Source: Methylocella tundrae (GTDB lineage: Bacteria > Pseudomonadota > Alphaproteobacteria > Rhizobiales > Beijerinckiaceae). Taken from it: a stretch of 64,000 nt of DNA. Each line of letters begins with the position of its first letter. The first letter of the stretch is position 1. Of the stretch, positions 30,442 to 42,820 are shown in pieces. A program made the translations under genes and the position numbers. The notes beneath the pieces are model-generated. The model made no database searches. It had not been told where the DNA came from and saw only the letters and a list, made by a program, of their open reading frames with translations. Location: positions 1,116,001 through 1,180,000 of the forward strand of contig NZ_CP139089.1 of the NCBI RefSeq assembly GCF_038024855.1, given 5' to 3'.

Positions 30442-30732
30442 TTACTTTGCGGTCTTCTTGATAACGTCCATCAGCGTTTCGGACGGATGATTTTTGCAAT
30501 AGTCGGTCGCGACTTTCGTGTTGCGCTCGAGATAGCGCATGTCGACAGTCGAGCGATCTTGCGTCGCGCTAAAGTAACCAGCCATCCATGCCGTGATGAA
30601 AGGCATGCGCTCTTCAGGCGATTCAAGAAGTTGCTTGCAGGTGATCAAGGACATGTCGACCTTGACTTGAGCATGAGCGATCGGGGCAAATCCCGTTCCA
30701 AGGATGATGGCGGCGAGAATTCTTTTCTTCAT
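30442..30732 (-). CDS. HdeA/HdeB-like periplasmic protein (second copy)
   Basis: A 96-residue protein with a signal peptide ending IAHA|QVKV. The mature part fits the HdeA/HdeB acid-stress chaperone family: DMSLITCKQLL, AWMAGYF and TDYCKNHPSETLM, with the two conserved cysteines that make one disulfide. HdeA-type chaperones bind unfolded periplasmic proteins at low pH. An AGGAG lies 7 bases before the ATG at 30732. It follows a paralogue on the same strand by 32 bases, and its 3' end faces the glycogen operon. Confidence 0.82.
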   Translation of the reverse strand: MKKRILAAIILGTGFAPIAHAQVKVDMSLITCKQLLESPEERMPFITAWMAGYFSATQDRSTVDMRYLERNTKVATDYCKNHPSETLMDVIKKTAK

Positions 30733-30764
30733 GGAAACTCTCCTAACGTCGTCCGAGACGAAAA

Positions 30765-31064
30765 TCATTTCGGCGCAAGTGCGCGCTGCAGACCGCTCAT
30801 CACCGTCTCTTTGGGATAGGAGCCGCACCATTTCGAGACGCTCTCGACATTTTTGGCGAAGCCGTTCAGATCTATGGTGGTCGAGCCGATCTTCTGATTG
30901 AACCAGCCGCTCAGCCACGCTGACGTGAGCACGGCGTCGGCCGGGGGCATGGCGAGGAAATCGGCGCAGGTGACCGCCCGCATATCAATCATGACCTGCG
31001 CCTGCGCGGCGCCGGCGCAAAGCGCGCCGGCAAGAGCCAGCGTTGTAATGGCAAGTTTTTTCAT
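30765..31064 (-). CDS. HdeA/HdeB-like periplasmic protein (first copy)
   Basis: A 99-residue paralogue of the following gene. The signal peptide ends AAQA|QVMI; the mature part has DMRAVTCADFL, AWLSGWF and SKWCGSYPKETVM, keeping both cysteines. GGGGAG sits about 9 bases upstream of the ATG at 31064. The two copies share the pattern but differ at most positions, so the duplication is old or both are kept for different clients. First gene of the pair. Confidence 0.82.
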   Translation of the reverse strand: MKKLAITTLALAGALCAGAAQAQVMIDMRAVTCADFLAMPPADAVLTSAWLSGWFNQKIGSTTIDLNGFAKNVESVSKWCGSYPKETVMSGLQRALAPK

Positions 31065-31393
31065 ATGACTTTTCTCCCCATATGTTGACCGATCGCCAGC
31101 TGATGAAGATCAGTCTACGGCTGGGTACGAGCTTTTATCTTCGGCGGCAAGAGCACCAGAGGCTTCCACGCTGATATCGGGGAATAAATTCGAGACAGAA
31201 TAGAAGCCGCAAGGCGCGCCGATTGGCCAAATCGCATCACACCGCTCGGCAGCCCCATATCTTATTTGATTCAACAACTTGTCTGTAAAGTATTAGATGG
31301 AAGAGCGTCGGCGCGCCCCTCGTTATCAAGCAAAATCCGAGGGCGTTCGAGCATTTTGGAGCGAACCGGGTTGCCGCTTCGCTCCAAAAGACT
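31065..31393. other. Intergenic region with possible promoter and one repeat
   Basis: These 329 bases hold the leader of the hdeA-like pair, a possible minus-strand promoter (TTTACA at 31284-31289 and TAAGAT at 31259-31264, spacer 19, weak) and a stem-loop repeat at 31354-31389. I see no gene. Confidence 0.35.
31354..31389. repeat. Stem-loop repeat downstream of the DUF2126 gene
   Basis: TTTTGGAGCGAA at 31354-31365 pairs with its exact complement at 31378-31389 (12 bp, 12-base loop). The preceding GAGCATTTT resembles, in reverse, the ends of the repeat at 44052-44095. It lies 4 bases past the DUF2126 stop codon. Confidence 0.5.
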
Positions 31394-34300
31394 TCAGACT
31401 CCGCGGGGCCGGCGCAGATCGAGCGTCAGCGGAAAATCGGCCGTGCGCTCTTCCGGCGGCACGAAGATCGGCCCCGGCGTGTGGCCGAAAGCCTGGAACC
31501 GGGCGAGCCGACGCGCTTCGGCTTCATAGGAATTCACCGGGAAAGTCTCATAATTGCGCCCGCCCGGATGCGCGACATGATAGACGCAGCCGCCGATGGA
31601 GCGGCCGCTCCAGTTGTCGATCAGGTCAAACGTCAAGGGCGCATGGACGGGCACGGTCGGATGCAGACCCACCGCGGCTTGCCACGCCTTGAAACGCACC
31701 GCGGCGACCGCTTCCTCGGAAACGCCCGTCGAAGTCATCGGCAGACGGCGCCCATTGCAGGCGACGACGTGGCGGCCCTCGACGAAGCCATTGGCTTTGA
31801 GCTGCAGCCGTTCGATCGAGGAATCGACAAAGCGCACAGTGCCGCCGATCGCGCCCGTCTCGCCCATCACATGCCAGGGTTCGAGCGCCTGACGCACTTC
31901 GAGCTTGACGCCGCTATGCTCGATCGAGCCATAGAACGGAAAGCGGAACTCGCGTTGCGCCTCGAACCAGACGGGATCGAACTGATAGCCGGCCCGGCCA
32001 AGATCGGCCAGAACGCCAAGGAAATCCTGCCAGACGAAATGCGGCAGCATGAAGCGGTCATGCAGGGTCGTTCCCCATCGCACAAGACCGCCCTGCTGCG
32101 GCTCACGCCAGAACCAGGCGATGAGCGCGCGCAGCAGCAATTGCTGCGCAAGACTCATGCGCGCGTCAGGCGGCATCTCGAAGGCGCGAAACTCCACCAG
32201 CCCGAGCCGGCCGGTCGGCCCATCGGGCGAATAGAGCTTGTCGATGCAAATTTCGGCGCGATGCGTATTGCCGGTGACGTCGACAAGCAGATTGCGATAG
32301 AGCCGGTCGATCAGCCAGAGCGGGATCGATTGATCGGGCCCGGGCGTATTCGCCAGCGCGATCTCAAGTTCGTAAAGCTGATCGAGGCGCGCCTCGTCGA
32401 CGCGCGGCGCCTGGCTGGTCGGGCCGATGAAGAGACCCGAAAAGAGATAAGACAGCGAGGGATGACGCTGCCAATAAAGGACGAGGCTTTTCAAAAGGTC
32501 GGGCCGGCGCAGGAACGGCGAGTCCTGCGGGGTCGCGCCGCCGACGACGACGTGATTGCCGCCGCCCGTGCCTGTGTGGCGTCCATCCACCATGAATTTA
32601 TCAGCGCCAAGACGAACCTGCCGCGCATCCTCATAGAGGCCTTTGGTCGTCTCGACCGCCTCCCACCAGGTGGCGCTGGGCTGGATGTTGACCTCGATCA
32701 CGCCGGGATCGGGCGTCACCTTGATGACCTCGATGCGCGGATCATAGGGCGGCGGATAGCCCTCGATATGAACGGGCGTCTTGATGCCTTCGGCGGCGAC
32801 TTCGACGGCGGCGACAAGTTCGAGATAATCCTCAAGCCGCTCGACCGGCGGCATGAAGACGCAAATCACGCCGTCGCGCGCCTCGACCGACATCGCCGTT
32901 CTGACCGAGCCTTCGATGATTTCCTGCTCGATGAGCTGCTGCCGGCTGGAGGCAGGCTCGAGCGATCGCTGGAAATGCTCGACGCGCTGTTTCAGCGTCT
33001 GCGCATCCGGCAAGGAGCCGCGCTCCTCCAGCGGATCTTGCGGGTGAACATAGGGATAGGAGGACGCCGGAATATAGGGCAGCGAGCCGAGCGGCAGGCG
33101 ATAGCCGACTGGCGAATCGCCCGGCACAAGGAAGAGTTTGCCGCGCCGCAGACACCATTTTTCGCTGACCCACTTGAGCCCGCGCGAAATCTGCGCCGGC
33201 GCGTTCCACCGCTGCACCGGCAGCACAAACCCCGTCGGCTTGGTGAGGCCGCGCGAAAAGGTGCGGATCATGCGATTGCGTTCTTCCGGATCCTCGATCT
33301 TGGGGTCAAGCGGATCGACGTTGCCCGGCAGATTGCCTTCCTTGACAAGCCATGTGGCTGGATCTTCATAGGCCGGCATCACGCAATCATCGGCGACGCC
33401 GAGAAATTCGGCGATCCCATGCGTCAGCGCCTCGGCCTTCGCGCGCTGCTCGTCGGAAAAAGTAATATGGGCGGCTTCCGGCGGCTTCTCCGCTTCTGGC
33501 GCAAGCGTGCGGCCGACGGCGTCGATGAGATCGCTGTTCCGCCAGATCGGCTGCCCGTCCTTTCGCCAATAAAGCGAAAAGCCCCAGCGCGGCAGAGATT
33601 CGCCTGGATACCACTTGCCTTGGCCATAATGCAGCATTCCGCCCGGCGCGACGCGATCGCGAACGCGGCGGATCAAGGCGTCCGCGAAGCTCCTCTTCGT
33701 CGGCCCGACGGCGGCCGTGTTCCATTCGGAGGATTCGAAATCATCGATCGAAACGAAGGTCGGCTCGCCGCCCATGGTCAGCCGCACGTCCTGGCTCCTC
33801 AGATCCGCGTCGACCTGTTCGCCGAGAGCGTCGAGCTTTTCCCACGCCTCGCCGGAAAAGGGCATTGTGATCCGCGGCGCTTCCGCGACGCGCGTCACGC
33901 GCATGTCAAAAGCGAAATCGACATTGGCGCCCGCCTCCACGCCACCAGAAATGGGAGCGGCCGAGGAATAATGCGGGGTGGCGGCAACGGGGATATGACC
34001 TTCCGCGCAGAACATGCCGGAGGTCGCGTCCATGCCGATCCAGCCTGCCCCCGGCAGATAGACCTCCGCCCAGGCGTGCAGATCGGTGAAGTCGACCTGT
34101 GTTCCCTTCGGCCCCTCCAGCGGCTCGATGTCGGCGCGCAATTGAATGAGATAGCCGGAGACGAAGCGCGCGGCGAGGCCGAGATTGCGCAGGATCTGGA
34201 CCAGCGTCCAGGCCGAGTCGCGGCATGAGCCGGCGGCCAGCTCCAGCGTCTCCTCCGGGGTCTGAACGCCAGGCTCCATGCGAATAACATAACGGATCGC

Positions 34301-34762
34301 TTTCTGGAGGTTCGTGTTGAGACCGACCAGAAAGTCTACGATATGCATGGGCTCTTTCGGCAAACTCTCCATATAGGCGGAAAGATGCGGACCGAGCGGT
34401 TCAGCCTGCAGATAGGGCGTCAGATCCGATTTGAGTTCAGGCTCATAAGCGAACGGAAACTGTTCGGCATAGGGTTCGATGAAGAAGTCGAACGGGTTGA
34501 CGACCGACAGGTCGACGGTCAGATCGACCTCGACCTTGAACTCCGTCACCTTCTCAGGAAATACGAATCGCGCCTGCCAGTTATTGTGCGGGTCCTGCTG
34601 CCAATTCACGAAATGGTCAGGAGGCGACACTTTCAGGCTGTAGGACAGGATTTTGGTGCGGCAATGCGGCGCCGGACGAAGACGCACGAGCTGCGGCCCC
34701 AGACCGACGGGACGGTCGTATTTATAATGGGTGAGATGATAGATTGCGGCCGATATGGACAA
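31394..34762 (-). CDS. Transglutaminase-like protein with DUF2126 domain
   Basis: A large cytoplasmic protein, 1122 residues from the TTG at 34762. The N-terminal transglutaminase-like beta domain begins [15 protein letters not shown]; the papain-like core has Cys in [10 protein letters not shown] (about 180), His in [10 protein letters not shown] (about 230) and Asp in GMDATSGM (about 244), so the triad is intact. The remaining 750 residues are DUF2126. In other bacteria it sits with an alpha-E protein and an ATP-grasp-like protein in a putative peptide-forming system; none is here. I chose the TTG because the conserved N-terminus starts right after it; a GTG at 34834 would add 24 residues. 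Substrate unknown. Confidence 0.85.
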   Translation of the reverse strand: MSISAAIYHLTHYKYDRPVGLGPQLVRLRPAPHCRTKILSYSLKVSPPDHFVNWQQDPHNNWQARFVFPEKVTEFKVEVDLTVDLSVVNPFDFFIEPYAEQFPFAYEPELKSDLTPYLQAEPLGPHLSAYMESLPKEPMHIVDFLVGLNTNLQKAIRYVIRMEPGVQTPEETLELAAGSCRDSAWTLVQILRNLGLAARFVSGYLIQLRADIEPLEGPKGTQVDFTDLHAWAEVYLPGAGWIGMDATSGMFCAEGHIPVAATPHYSSAAPISGGVEAGANVDFAFDMRVTRVAEAPRITMPFSGEAWEKLDALGEQVDADLRSQDVRLTMGGEPTFVSIDDFESSEWNTAAVGPTKRSFADALIRRVRDRVAPGGMLHYGQGKWYPGESLPRWGFSLYWRKDGQPIWRNSDLIDAVGRTLAPEAEKPPEAAHITFSDEQRAKAEALTHGIAEFLGVADDCVMPAYEDPATWLVKEGNLPGNVDPLDPKIEDPEERNRMIRTFSRGLTKPTGFVLPVQRWNAPAQISRGLKWVSEKWCLRRGKLFLVPGDSPVGYRLPLGSLPYIPASSYPYVHPQDPLEERGSLPDAQTLKQRVEHFQRSLEPASSRQQLIEQEIIEGSVRTAMSVEARDGVICVFMPPVERLEDYLELVAAVEVAAEGIKTPVHIEGYPPPYDPRIEVIKVTPDPGVIEVNIQPSATWWEAVETTKGLYEDARQVRLGADKFMVDGRHTGTGGGNHVVVGGATPQDSPFLRRPDLLKSLVLYWQRHPSLSYLFSGLFIGPTSQAPRVDEARLDQLYELEIALANTPGPDQSIPLWLIDRLYRNLLVDVTGNTHRAEICIDKLYSPDGPTGRLGLVEFRAFEMPPDARMSLAQQLLLRALIAWFWREPQQGGLVRWGTTLHDRFMLPHFVWQDFLGVLADLGRAGYQFDPVWFEAQREFRFPFYGSIEHSGVKLEVRQALEPWHVMGETGAIGGTVRFVDSSIERLQLKANGFVEGRHVVACNGRRLPMTSTGVSEEAVAAVRFKAWQAAVGLHPTVPVHAPLTFDLIDNWSGRSIGGCVYHVAHPGGRNYETFPVNSYEAEARRLARFQAFGHTPGPIFVPPEERTADFPLTLDLRRPRGV

Positions 34763-34970
34763 TGCTGCTGACCCGTTGCCCGGCCGGACCGTGCCCGTCC
34801 CCCGCGGAGCGCGTCGGGACTTCCAGGCGCCCACAGGGCTCGCAAAGGTATAGCAATCAAACGAGTCAAGCGAAAGGTTGGGCGATTGCCTCGGCGCCTA
34901 TGTTTTGTCCAACGGGATAACAAAGACTCGCCAAGGCGCCCGATGCGGTGCGATCGGCCAAGTTCTTTTG

Positions 34971-34993
34971 AAAAAGGAGGCGACGACGCCCTC

Positions 34994-34995
<2 letters not shown>
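34971..34995 (-). terminator. Rho-independent terminator of aspS
   Basis: On the minus strand a GGAGGGCG / CGCCTCC stem (7 pairs with one bulged base, TCGT loop) is followed by TTTTT. It begins inside the aspS stop codon. The flanking A- and T-runs make it usable in both directions. Confidence 0.65.
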
Positions 34996-36799
<1,804 letters not shown>

Positions 36800-36908
36800 T
36801 TGATCGTCACAACAGAGAGGAAAAGGAGGCGCGCGAAAGCGCACGGGCGGTTTCTGTCACGGGGCGGGGCTTTGCGTCAAATCGCCGTCGCCGGCCGGAA
36901 ATGAAATG

Positions 36909-36939
36909 TTGAGGGCGATGATCGCGCATCCCGCTATAG
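36909..36939 (+). promoter_or_regulatory. Candidate promoter of rnd
   Basis: TTGAGG at 36909-36914 and CTATAG at 36934-36939 are 19 bases apart (18 if GCTATA is taken), a plausible but imperfect sigma-70 pair. A start of transcription near 36946 would exclude the TTG at 36944 and favour the ATG at 36974 as translation start. Confidence 0.3.
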
Positions 36940-36973
36940 CCGATTGCTGAGCTTTCCTTTATCTAAAAAAATC

Positions 36974-38167
36974 ATGAGCCTCATTACGACAACCAAATCC
37001 CTGGCGGAGACATGCGGCCGCCTCGCGGCGCATCCCTTCGTCACGGTCGACACCGAGTTTTTGCGCGAGACGACCTTCTGGCCGAGGCTCTGCGTCGTTC
37101 AACTCGCCTCGCCCGATGAAGCGGCCGCGATCGACGCCATGGCCGAAGGCCTGGACCTAACGCCCCTGTTCGAGTTGATGGCCAATCCTGAGATCACAAA
37201 GGTCTTTCACGCGGCCCGTCAAGACGTTGAAATCATTTGGAACCTTGCCAAACTTATCCCTGCCCCGCTGTTCGACACGCAGGTCGCGGCGATGGTCTGC
37301 GGTTTTGGCGATCAGGTCTCTTATGGCGATCTCGTGCAAAACGTCGCCAAGGTCACGCTCGATAAGTCATCGCGCTTCACCGACTGGTCGCGCCGCCCGC
37401 TGCTTCCCTCGCAAATTGATTACGCCATCGCCGACGTCACCTATCTGCGTGACATTTATCTCTTCCTGCGCCGCAAGCTGGAGCAGACGGACCGTCTGTC
37501 CTGGCTCAGCGACGAAATGGCGATGCTGACCTCGCCTGCGACCTATGAACAGCATCCGGACAACGCCTGGGAGCGCTTTCGCAACCGTGTGCGCAAGCCG
37601 CGTGATCTTGGCGTTCTGATGGAGGTGGCGGCATGGCGCGAAGCCGAAGCGCAGGCGCGCGACGTCCCGCGTTCGCGCGTGCTGAAAGATGACGTTCTGA
37701 TCGAATTGGCCCTCGCCGCGCCGCGGACGGAGGAAGCCCTCGGCAATCTGCGCGCCTTTCCGCGCGGCATGGAGCGTTCGCGCGCGGGCCTCGATATTTT
37801 GGCAGCCATCGAACGCGGCCTCTCCCGCGATCCGAAGACCTTGCCGAAACTCGATCGCGAACGCCGCTCCGGCGGTAATGGCGCGACCGTCGAGCTTTTG
37901 AAAGTGCTGCTCCGGCAGGTCAGCGAAAGTCACGGCGTCGCCGCCAAAATGATTGCGACAGTCGAGGATCTCGAAGCGATCGCCGCCGACGACAAGGCGG
38001 ACGTCGCGGCTCTCGCCGGCTGGCGGCGCGAGCTTTTCGGCGTCAAGGCGCTGGAGCTGAAACATGGCCGGCTGGCGCTCACGGTTGAGCAGGGCCGCAT
38101 CGTCACGCTTGAATGGCAGGACGCTCCGCCTGAGCAAACCGAGGCGGCGTCGAGAATCGCCGAATGA
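36974..38167 (+). CDS. rnd: Ribonuclease D
   Basis: A 397-residue 3'-5' exoribonuclease that trims tRNA precursors. The DEDD exonuclease motifs are DTEFLRE (Exo I), FHAARQDVE (Exo II) and [10 protein letters not shown] (Exo III, with Tyr); an HRDC helical domain follows at about 205-290. A short extra C-terminal domain is normal. The ATG at 36974 is chosen because homologues begin here; no clear ribosome-binding site is present and the leader may be short. It converges on ppx with 22 bases between stops, spanned by an imperfect GAATGA...TCATTC palindrome. Confidence 0.94.
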   Translation: MSLITTTKSLAETCGRLAAHPFVTVDTEFLRETTFWPRLCVVQLASPDEAAAIDAMAEGLDLTPLFELMANPEITKVFHAARQDVEIIWNLAKLIPAPLFDTQVAAMVCGFGDQVSYGDLVQNVAKVTLDKSSRFTDWSRRPLLPSQIDYAIADVTYLRDIYLFLRRKLEQTDRLSWLSDEMAMLTSPATYEQHPDNAWERFRNRVRKPRDLGVLMEVAAWREAEAQARDVPRSRVLKDDVLIELALAAPRTEEALGNLRAFPRGMERSRAGLDILAAIERGLSRDPKTLPKLDRERRSGGNGATVELLKVLLRQVSESHGVAAKMIATVEDLEAIAADDKADVAALAGWRRELFGVKALELKHGRLALTVEQGRIVTLEWQDAPPEQTEAASRIAE

Positions 38168-38189
38168 ACGGCGCGCGCTGCGCCGCCGC

Positions 38190-39671
38190 TCATTCCCCGA
38201 TGGTGACGACCGGCTCGCGTCCGATCAGCCGCGCAAGCTGTTTGACCCGGCTGTACAGACGCTCGCTGGCAAGGTCGGCGAGTTGCTTCGGCAGCGTCAA
38301 CACCACCTTGCTCTTGAGGCAAACGACGGGCGTGCTCGGCAAAATGTCCGGCATCGCGCCCGACACCAGATAGGCAAGGCGGGCCGCCGCGGCGACGATC
38401 CGCGCCCGATCCAGCATGCGCGCGGACACGAGCGCCCTGATCTGCGGATTGACGCCATCGTCATCGAGTCCGAGATAGCGATAGGAAATCGTCAGGGCGA
38501 GAAACGCGCGGCCAGGATGGTCGATGGCGGTCAAGGTCGTGTTCTCGACGAGATTCAAACCCTCTTCGGCGCGATAGTCCGGATGCGCGCGCCAGTTGAC
38601 GTCCGCGAGCAGGCAAGCCGCATGACGCAATCGCCTTTCGTCAGCCGTTTCTTCGAGATGCGTCGATCTCATGAAGCGGTCTGTCCAGTCGCACAGATCG
38701 TCGGCATGGCGCGGCGCGCGTGCGAACATCTGATTGGCGTCGCTCGCGGCGACGATTAGCGGATCCTGCCGGCGCTGCGCAAGATCAAGCTTTTCATAGA
38801 GCAGCCCCTCCCGCACGCCGGCGGTGGAGATCATGATTTCCTTCGGTCCTGCCTGGCGAATGATCTCCGCAAGCGCCACGGCTCCGTACGGAAGCAACGG
38901 ACGACGCTGCAAATTGACGATGTCGATCGAAATCAGCGTTTCAGTATCCACGCGCGCAACGAGGCCCGCGAAATCGGCGGCGTCCCTCGCTGGAATGACA
39001 TAGCCATGCATCACCGACAGCGGATAGTTCCGCTGGCTCATATATAGTTTCGCGAGGGCGCGCCAGGTGCCTCCCACCGCGTAGAAGGTGCGCCCGGCGA
39101 CGCGATCGATGACGCGCGATTGCGCTAATGAGTCGCGGACGATTTTAACCGCCGCGCGTGGCGATTTTTTCGAAGCGTCCATCAGGCTGAGGCCGCCAAG
39201 CGGCAGGGTTTCGCCCTTGCCCAATTGCGCGCCCTTGACGTCGATCAGTTCGAGCGAGCCGCCGCCGAGATCCCCGACCACGCCGTCCGGCTTATGGATC
39301 CCCGAAATGACTCCATGCGCTGAAAGCTCGGCCTCGCGAGCGCCCGACAGCAGGGCGATCGGCGCGCCGATCGCCAGCTTTGCCGCCTCCACGAATTCGG
39401 CGCCATTTGAGGCGTCGCGCGCCGCGGCGGTCGCCAGAACATGCAGCTCGCCGACCTGCAGAATTTCGCTGAGCACCTTGAAGCGGCGCAAAGCGGAAAG
39501 CGCCTTCTCCATGCCGGCTTTCGGCAATTTGCCCGTCGTTGCGACGCCGTCGCCGAGAGCGCAGAGGGACTTCTCGTTGAAAATCTGCCGGGGCGCGCGG
39601 CTGAGGCCTTCATAGGCGACGAGCCGCACGGAGTTCGAGCCGATGTCGACGATGGCGACGGGGCGCTTCAT
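38190..39671 (-). CDS. ppx: Exopolyphosphatase
   Basis: A 493-residue Ppx/GppA phosphatase. It begins with the ASKHA-fold phosphate 1 motif VAIVDIGSNSVRLVAYEG; GDLGGGSLEL (about 140-150) is the second phosphate loop, and an HD-like C-terminal region follows. It hydrolyses polyphosphate from the end, releasing phosphate, and may also act on pppGpp. I use the ATG at 39671 since the conserved motif begins right there; an upstream ATG at 39779 would overlap ppk by 62 bases. It follows ppk on the same strand with a 46-base gap, the usual Rhizobiales arrangement. Confidence 0.93.
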   Translation of the reverse strand: MKRPVAIVDIGSNSVRLVAYEGLSRAPRQIFNEKSLCALGDGVATTGKLPKAGMEKALSALRRFKVLSEILQVGELHVLATAAARDASNGAEFVEAAKLAIGAPIALLSGAREAELSAHGVISGIHKPDGVVGDLGGGSLELIDVKGAQLGKGETLPLGGLSLMDASKKSPRAAVKIVRDSLAQSRVIDRVAGRTFYAVGGTWRALAKLYMSQRNYPLSVMHGYVIPARDAADFAGLVARVDTETLISIDIVNLQRRPLLPYGAVALAEIIRQAGPKEIMISTAGVREGLLYEKLDLAQRRQDPLIVAASDANQMFARAPRHADDLCDWTDRFMRSTHLEETADERRLRHAACLLADVNWRAHPDYRAEEGLNLVENTTLTAIDHPGRAFLALTISYRYLGLDDDGVNPQIRALVSARMLDRARIVAAAARLAYLVSGAMPDILPSTPVVCLKSKVVLTLPKQLADLASERLYSRVKQLARLIGREPVVTIGE

Positions 39672-39717
39672 CGAGGCCTGCGCCCCGGCCTCGCCCTCAG
39701 TCGCAACGCGCAACGGC

Positions 39718-42138
39718 TCAGCGGTTGTCCAGGCGCTTGAAGAGGGTTTTGGGACTGGACGTTTTAAGAGATTTTCCACGGCCTGACAGACTCGGATTTG
39801 TCATGAAATAGGAATGGGCGTTGAATGGTTCTTCGCTCGGCGGGGCTTGTATGCGCGCGCTCGCGCCGTCAGGCAAGACGCGATAGCTCTGCTGGTTGTC
39901 AATGAGATTGGCGACCATGATCTGATCCAGCACCTGCTCATGCACGGTCGGATTCAAAATTGGCAGCAAGGCTTCGACACGCCGGTCGAGATTGCGCTGC
40001 ATGAGGTCGGCCGAGGAAATATAGACCCTCGCCTTTGGATGCGGCAGGCCGTGGCCGCCGCCGAAACAATAGACGCGCGCATGTTCGAGAAAGCGTCCGA
40101 TGATCGATTTGACGCGGATGTTTTCGGAAAGACCCTGCAAACCGGGGCGCAGGCAGCAGATGCCGCGCACGATGAGATCGATTTTTACGCCGGCCTGACT
40201 CGCCGCGTAAAAGGCGTCGATGATCTCAGGATGAACGAGGGAATTGCATTTGGCCCAGATCGCGGCGGGCTTGCCAGCTTTCGCGAAAGCGATTTCCTCG
40301 CTGATATGCTGGAGCAGCCGCGCCTTCAGGGAGATAGGCGAAACCGCCATGAGTTCAAGGCCCTCCGGCTCGGCATAACCGGTGATGTAGTTGAAGATGC
40401 GCGACACATCCCTGCCGATCGCAGGGTCGGCGGTGAAGAAGGAAATATCGGTGTAAATCTTCGCCGTCACGGGGTGGTAATTGCCGGTGCCGACATGACA
40501 ATAGGTCGTCAGCGCGCCGCCCTCGCGGCGCACCACCATCGATAATTTGGCGTGCGTCTTCAGCTCGATGAAGCCGAACACGACCTGCACGCCGGCGCGT
40601 TCGAGATCGCGCGCCCAGCGGATGTTGGCGGCCTCGTCAAAACGCGCCTTGAGTTCGACAAGGGCGGTCACCGACTTGCCGGCCTCCGCCGCGTCGATGA
40701 GGGCGCGAACGATCGGGCTATCGGAAGAGGTGCGGTAAAGGGTCTGCTTGATTGCAATGACATTCGCATCCGTCGCCGCCTGATTGAGGAACTGGACGAC
40801 GACGTCGAATGATTCATAAGGGTGGTGAACGACGAGGTCCTTCTGCTTGATGGTGACGAAGCAGTCGCCGCCATTATCGCGCAGACGTTCCGGGAAGCGC
40901 GGATTGTAAGGCTTGAACTTGAGCTCCGGCCGATCGAGGCTGACGATCTCGGACAACTCGTTCAAGGCCAACATGCCGTCGAGAACGAAAATCTCCTCGG
41001 GAGGAACATCAAGCTCCTCCGCGACAAAGCTGCTGAGCTCTTCCGGCATCTGGCTGTCGAATTCGAGCCTGATCACCGAACCGAGGCGGCGGCGCTTCAG
41101 CGCGCTTTCAAACAGGAGAACCAGATCTTCCGCCTCCTCCTCGACTTCGAGATCGCTGTCGCGAATAACCCTGAAAAGGCCGAGCCCGCGCACGCGATAG
41201 CCTGGGAAGAGATTATGCGTGAACATGCTGATGACGTTTTCGAGCGCGACGAAACGCTGGCGCTTTTCGTCCCCCTGCTCGGGCAGGCGAACGAAACGCT
41301 GGATCTTCGCCGGCAGCCGGATCAGCGCCTTCGACGTCTTTCGATCGACCGGGCCGATGAGCTCGAGGGCGATGGTGAAGCCAAAATTCGGAATGAATGG
41401 AAATGGATGCGCGGGATCGATTGCGAGCGGCGTCAAAACCGGGAAGATATGGGTCAGGAAATATTGCTCGAGCCAATCCTTGTCGGCGGCGTCAAGGTCC
41501 GGCGGATCGAGCAGAGTGATGCCGGCGCCGATCAGTTCCTGGCGGAGCTCCCGCCAGCGGCGCTGCTGCTCGACAGTCAACAGTCCGACGCGTTCGCGAA
41601 TTCTGGCGAGTTGCTGCGTCGGGGCCAGCCCATCCTCTGACGGCGTCGTCACGCCGGCGCGCATCTGTCCGCGCAGGCCGGCGACGCGAACCATGAAGAA
41701 CTCATCGAGATTCGTCGCCGAAATCGAAAGGAAGCGCACCTGTTCGAGGAGCGGATGATTGCGGTTGGAGGCTTCCTGCAAAACGCGCCTGTTGAATTCG
41801 AGCCAGGACAGCTCACGATTGATGAAGCGGTGCGGCGATTGGCGGAGATCGTCCAGGGGCGCCTCGCGGACTGCGCGGTCTGAGAGCGGCGCGGGCCCCG
41901 CCTCGTCCGCCACCGCAGCCGCGCTGGCGAAATCGGGCTCGACGGCGATTTCTTCGACGCTGGCGAGGAATTCGTCGCTCGCCGCGAGCGTCTCGGCATT
42001 CCCATTGTCCTTGACGGCGCTCTCGCCCTGAGCCGAAGCCTCATTCCCTTCGAGATTGGCTTTGGCGGCGCGCTTCGCATCGCCGATCCGTTTGACTTCC
42101 GACATCTTCGGTTCTTGCGCCTGCGAAGTCACTGCCAT
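39718..42138 (-). CDS. ppk1: Polyphosphate kinase 1
   Basis: An 806-residue PPK1 that reversibly transfers the ATP gamma-phosphate to polyphosphate. Residues 1-105 are a variable hydrophilic extension; conserved sequence starts at [19 protein letters not shown]. The phosphohistidine region [13 protein letters not shown] (His near 526) and [10 protein letters not shown] are intact, as is the C-terminal phospholipase D-like domain. The extension makes it about 100 residues longer than the E. coli enzyme. The ATG at 42138 is used; an ATG at 42105 is an alternative. Paired with ppx downstream. Confidence 0.95.
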   Translation of the reverse strand: MAVTSQAQEPKMSEVKRIGDAKRAAKANLEGNEASAQGESAVKDNGNAETLAASDEFLASVEEIAVEPDFASAAAVADEAGPAPLSDRAVREAPLDDLRQSPHRFINRELSWLEFNRRVLQEASNRNHPLLEQVRFLSISATNLDEFFMVRVAGLRGQMRAGVTTPSEDGLAPTQQLARIRERVGLLTVEQQRRWRELRQELIGAGITLLDPPDLDAADKDWLEQYFLTHIFPVLTPLAIDPAHPFPFIPNFGFTIALELIGPVDRKTSKALIRLPAKIQRFVRLPEQGDEKRQRFVALENVISMFTHNLFPGYRVRGLGLFRVIRDSDLEVEEEAEDLVLLFESALKRRRLGSVIRLEFDSQMPEELSSFVAEELDVPPEEIFVLDGMLALNELSEIVSLDRPELKFKPYNPRFPERLRDNGGDCFVTIKQKDLVVHHPYESFDVVVQFLNQAATDANVIAIKQTLYRTSSDSPIVRALIDAAEAGKSVTALVELKARFDEAANIRWARDLERAGVQVVFGFIELKTHAKLSMVVRREGGALTTYCHVGTGNYHPVTAKIYTDISFFTADPAIGRDVSRIFNYITGYAEPEGLELMAVSPISLKARLLQHISEEIAFAKAGKPAAIWAKCNSLVHPEIIDAFYAASQAGVKIDLIVRGICCLRPGLQGLSENIRVKSIIGRFLEHARVYCFGGGHGLPHPKARVYISSADLMQRNLDRRVEALLPILNPTVHEQVLDQIMVANLIDNQQSYRVLPDGASARIQAPPSEEPFNAHSYFMTNPSLSGRGKSLKTSSPKTLFKRLDNR

Positions 42139-42346
42139 GGTCTCCCGGTGAAAGTCGCTGGAATGTGATCAACCCTGATGACGCCCACATGACTGAACGC
42201 GAGGTTCCGCGCGCCATCTCCGGCCGTCCGCATGGATTGCAAAGAGCGGGCCGATTGAATCCGCCCGGCCCTCCGCGGTTGGAAGCGGCGGATCCTGCGG
42301 CAGCTTGATCGCTGACGCATATGTTGTAAAGGCGCAAGCCCTGGCG

Positions 42347-42820
42347 TCAGCGCCGCTTGCGCCGCGCCGCATGAGCGCCCGGATGGCTCGCCTGCCACGT
42401 CAGCACAAAATAGGCGACGATTAGAACGGCGTTGACGCCAATCCAGACTTTGCCGAAAAAGGGCGGAATCATTGCCGCGGCGAAGATTTGCGCGACCGCG
42501 CTGAATAGCCAGAGCACGCCGCCCCAAGGGGTCGCGAGCCAGAGGCCGACCGCGGCGACGAGATCAAGCACGGCAAAGAATATCACCGCCGCGCTCGCGA
42601 CCGGCGCCGCCGCGTCGAGGAAAGGTTCGCTCGGAACCAGGACGGCGCTCCATTGGATCAGCCCCTGCAACACCCATAACGCGGCCAATAGGCGCATAAA
42701 AATGACAAGGATCACGCCCCAGGGCGACTCCTCGCCGGTTTCGCTGGCTTCGCCGAGCCGGATCGCAGCGCCTGAGTCCGGGCGTTCGACGGTCCCGTCA
42801 GAGCCCCGCAAAGCTTTCAT
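42347..42820 (-). CDS. DUF6163 family membrane protein
   Basis: A 157-residue protein with four predicted membrane helices (for example ILVIFMRLLAALWVLQGL and LWLFSAVAQIFAAAMIPP) after a 40-residue hydrophilic N-terminus. It resembles the DUF6163 family of Hyphomicrobiales, which has no assigned function. The ATG at 42820 overlaps the upstream hydrolase stop codon as ATGA, so translation is coupled and the two form an operon. I am fairly sure of the gene, moderately of the family. Confidence 0.8.
   Translation of the reverse strand: MKALRGSDGTVERPDSGAAIRLGEASETGEESPWGVILVIFMRLLAALWVLQGLIQWSAVLVPSEPFLDAAAPVASAAVIFFAVLDLVAAVGLWLATPWGGVLWLFSAVAQIFAAAMIPPFFGKVWIGVNAVLIVAYFVLTWQASHPGAHAARRKRR

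Noticed and set aside
31481..34228. 915-codon frame antisense to the DUF2126 gene
   Set aside because: Composition is that of a reverse-complement shadow (His/Asp/Arg/Ile-rich, no domain); the DUF2126 frame has an intact catalytic triad.
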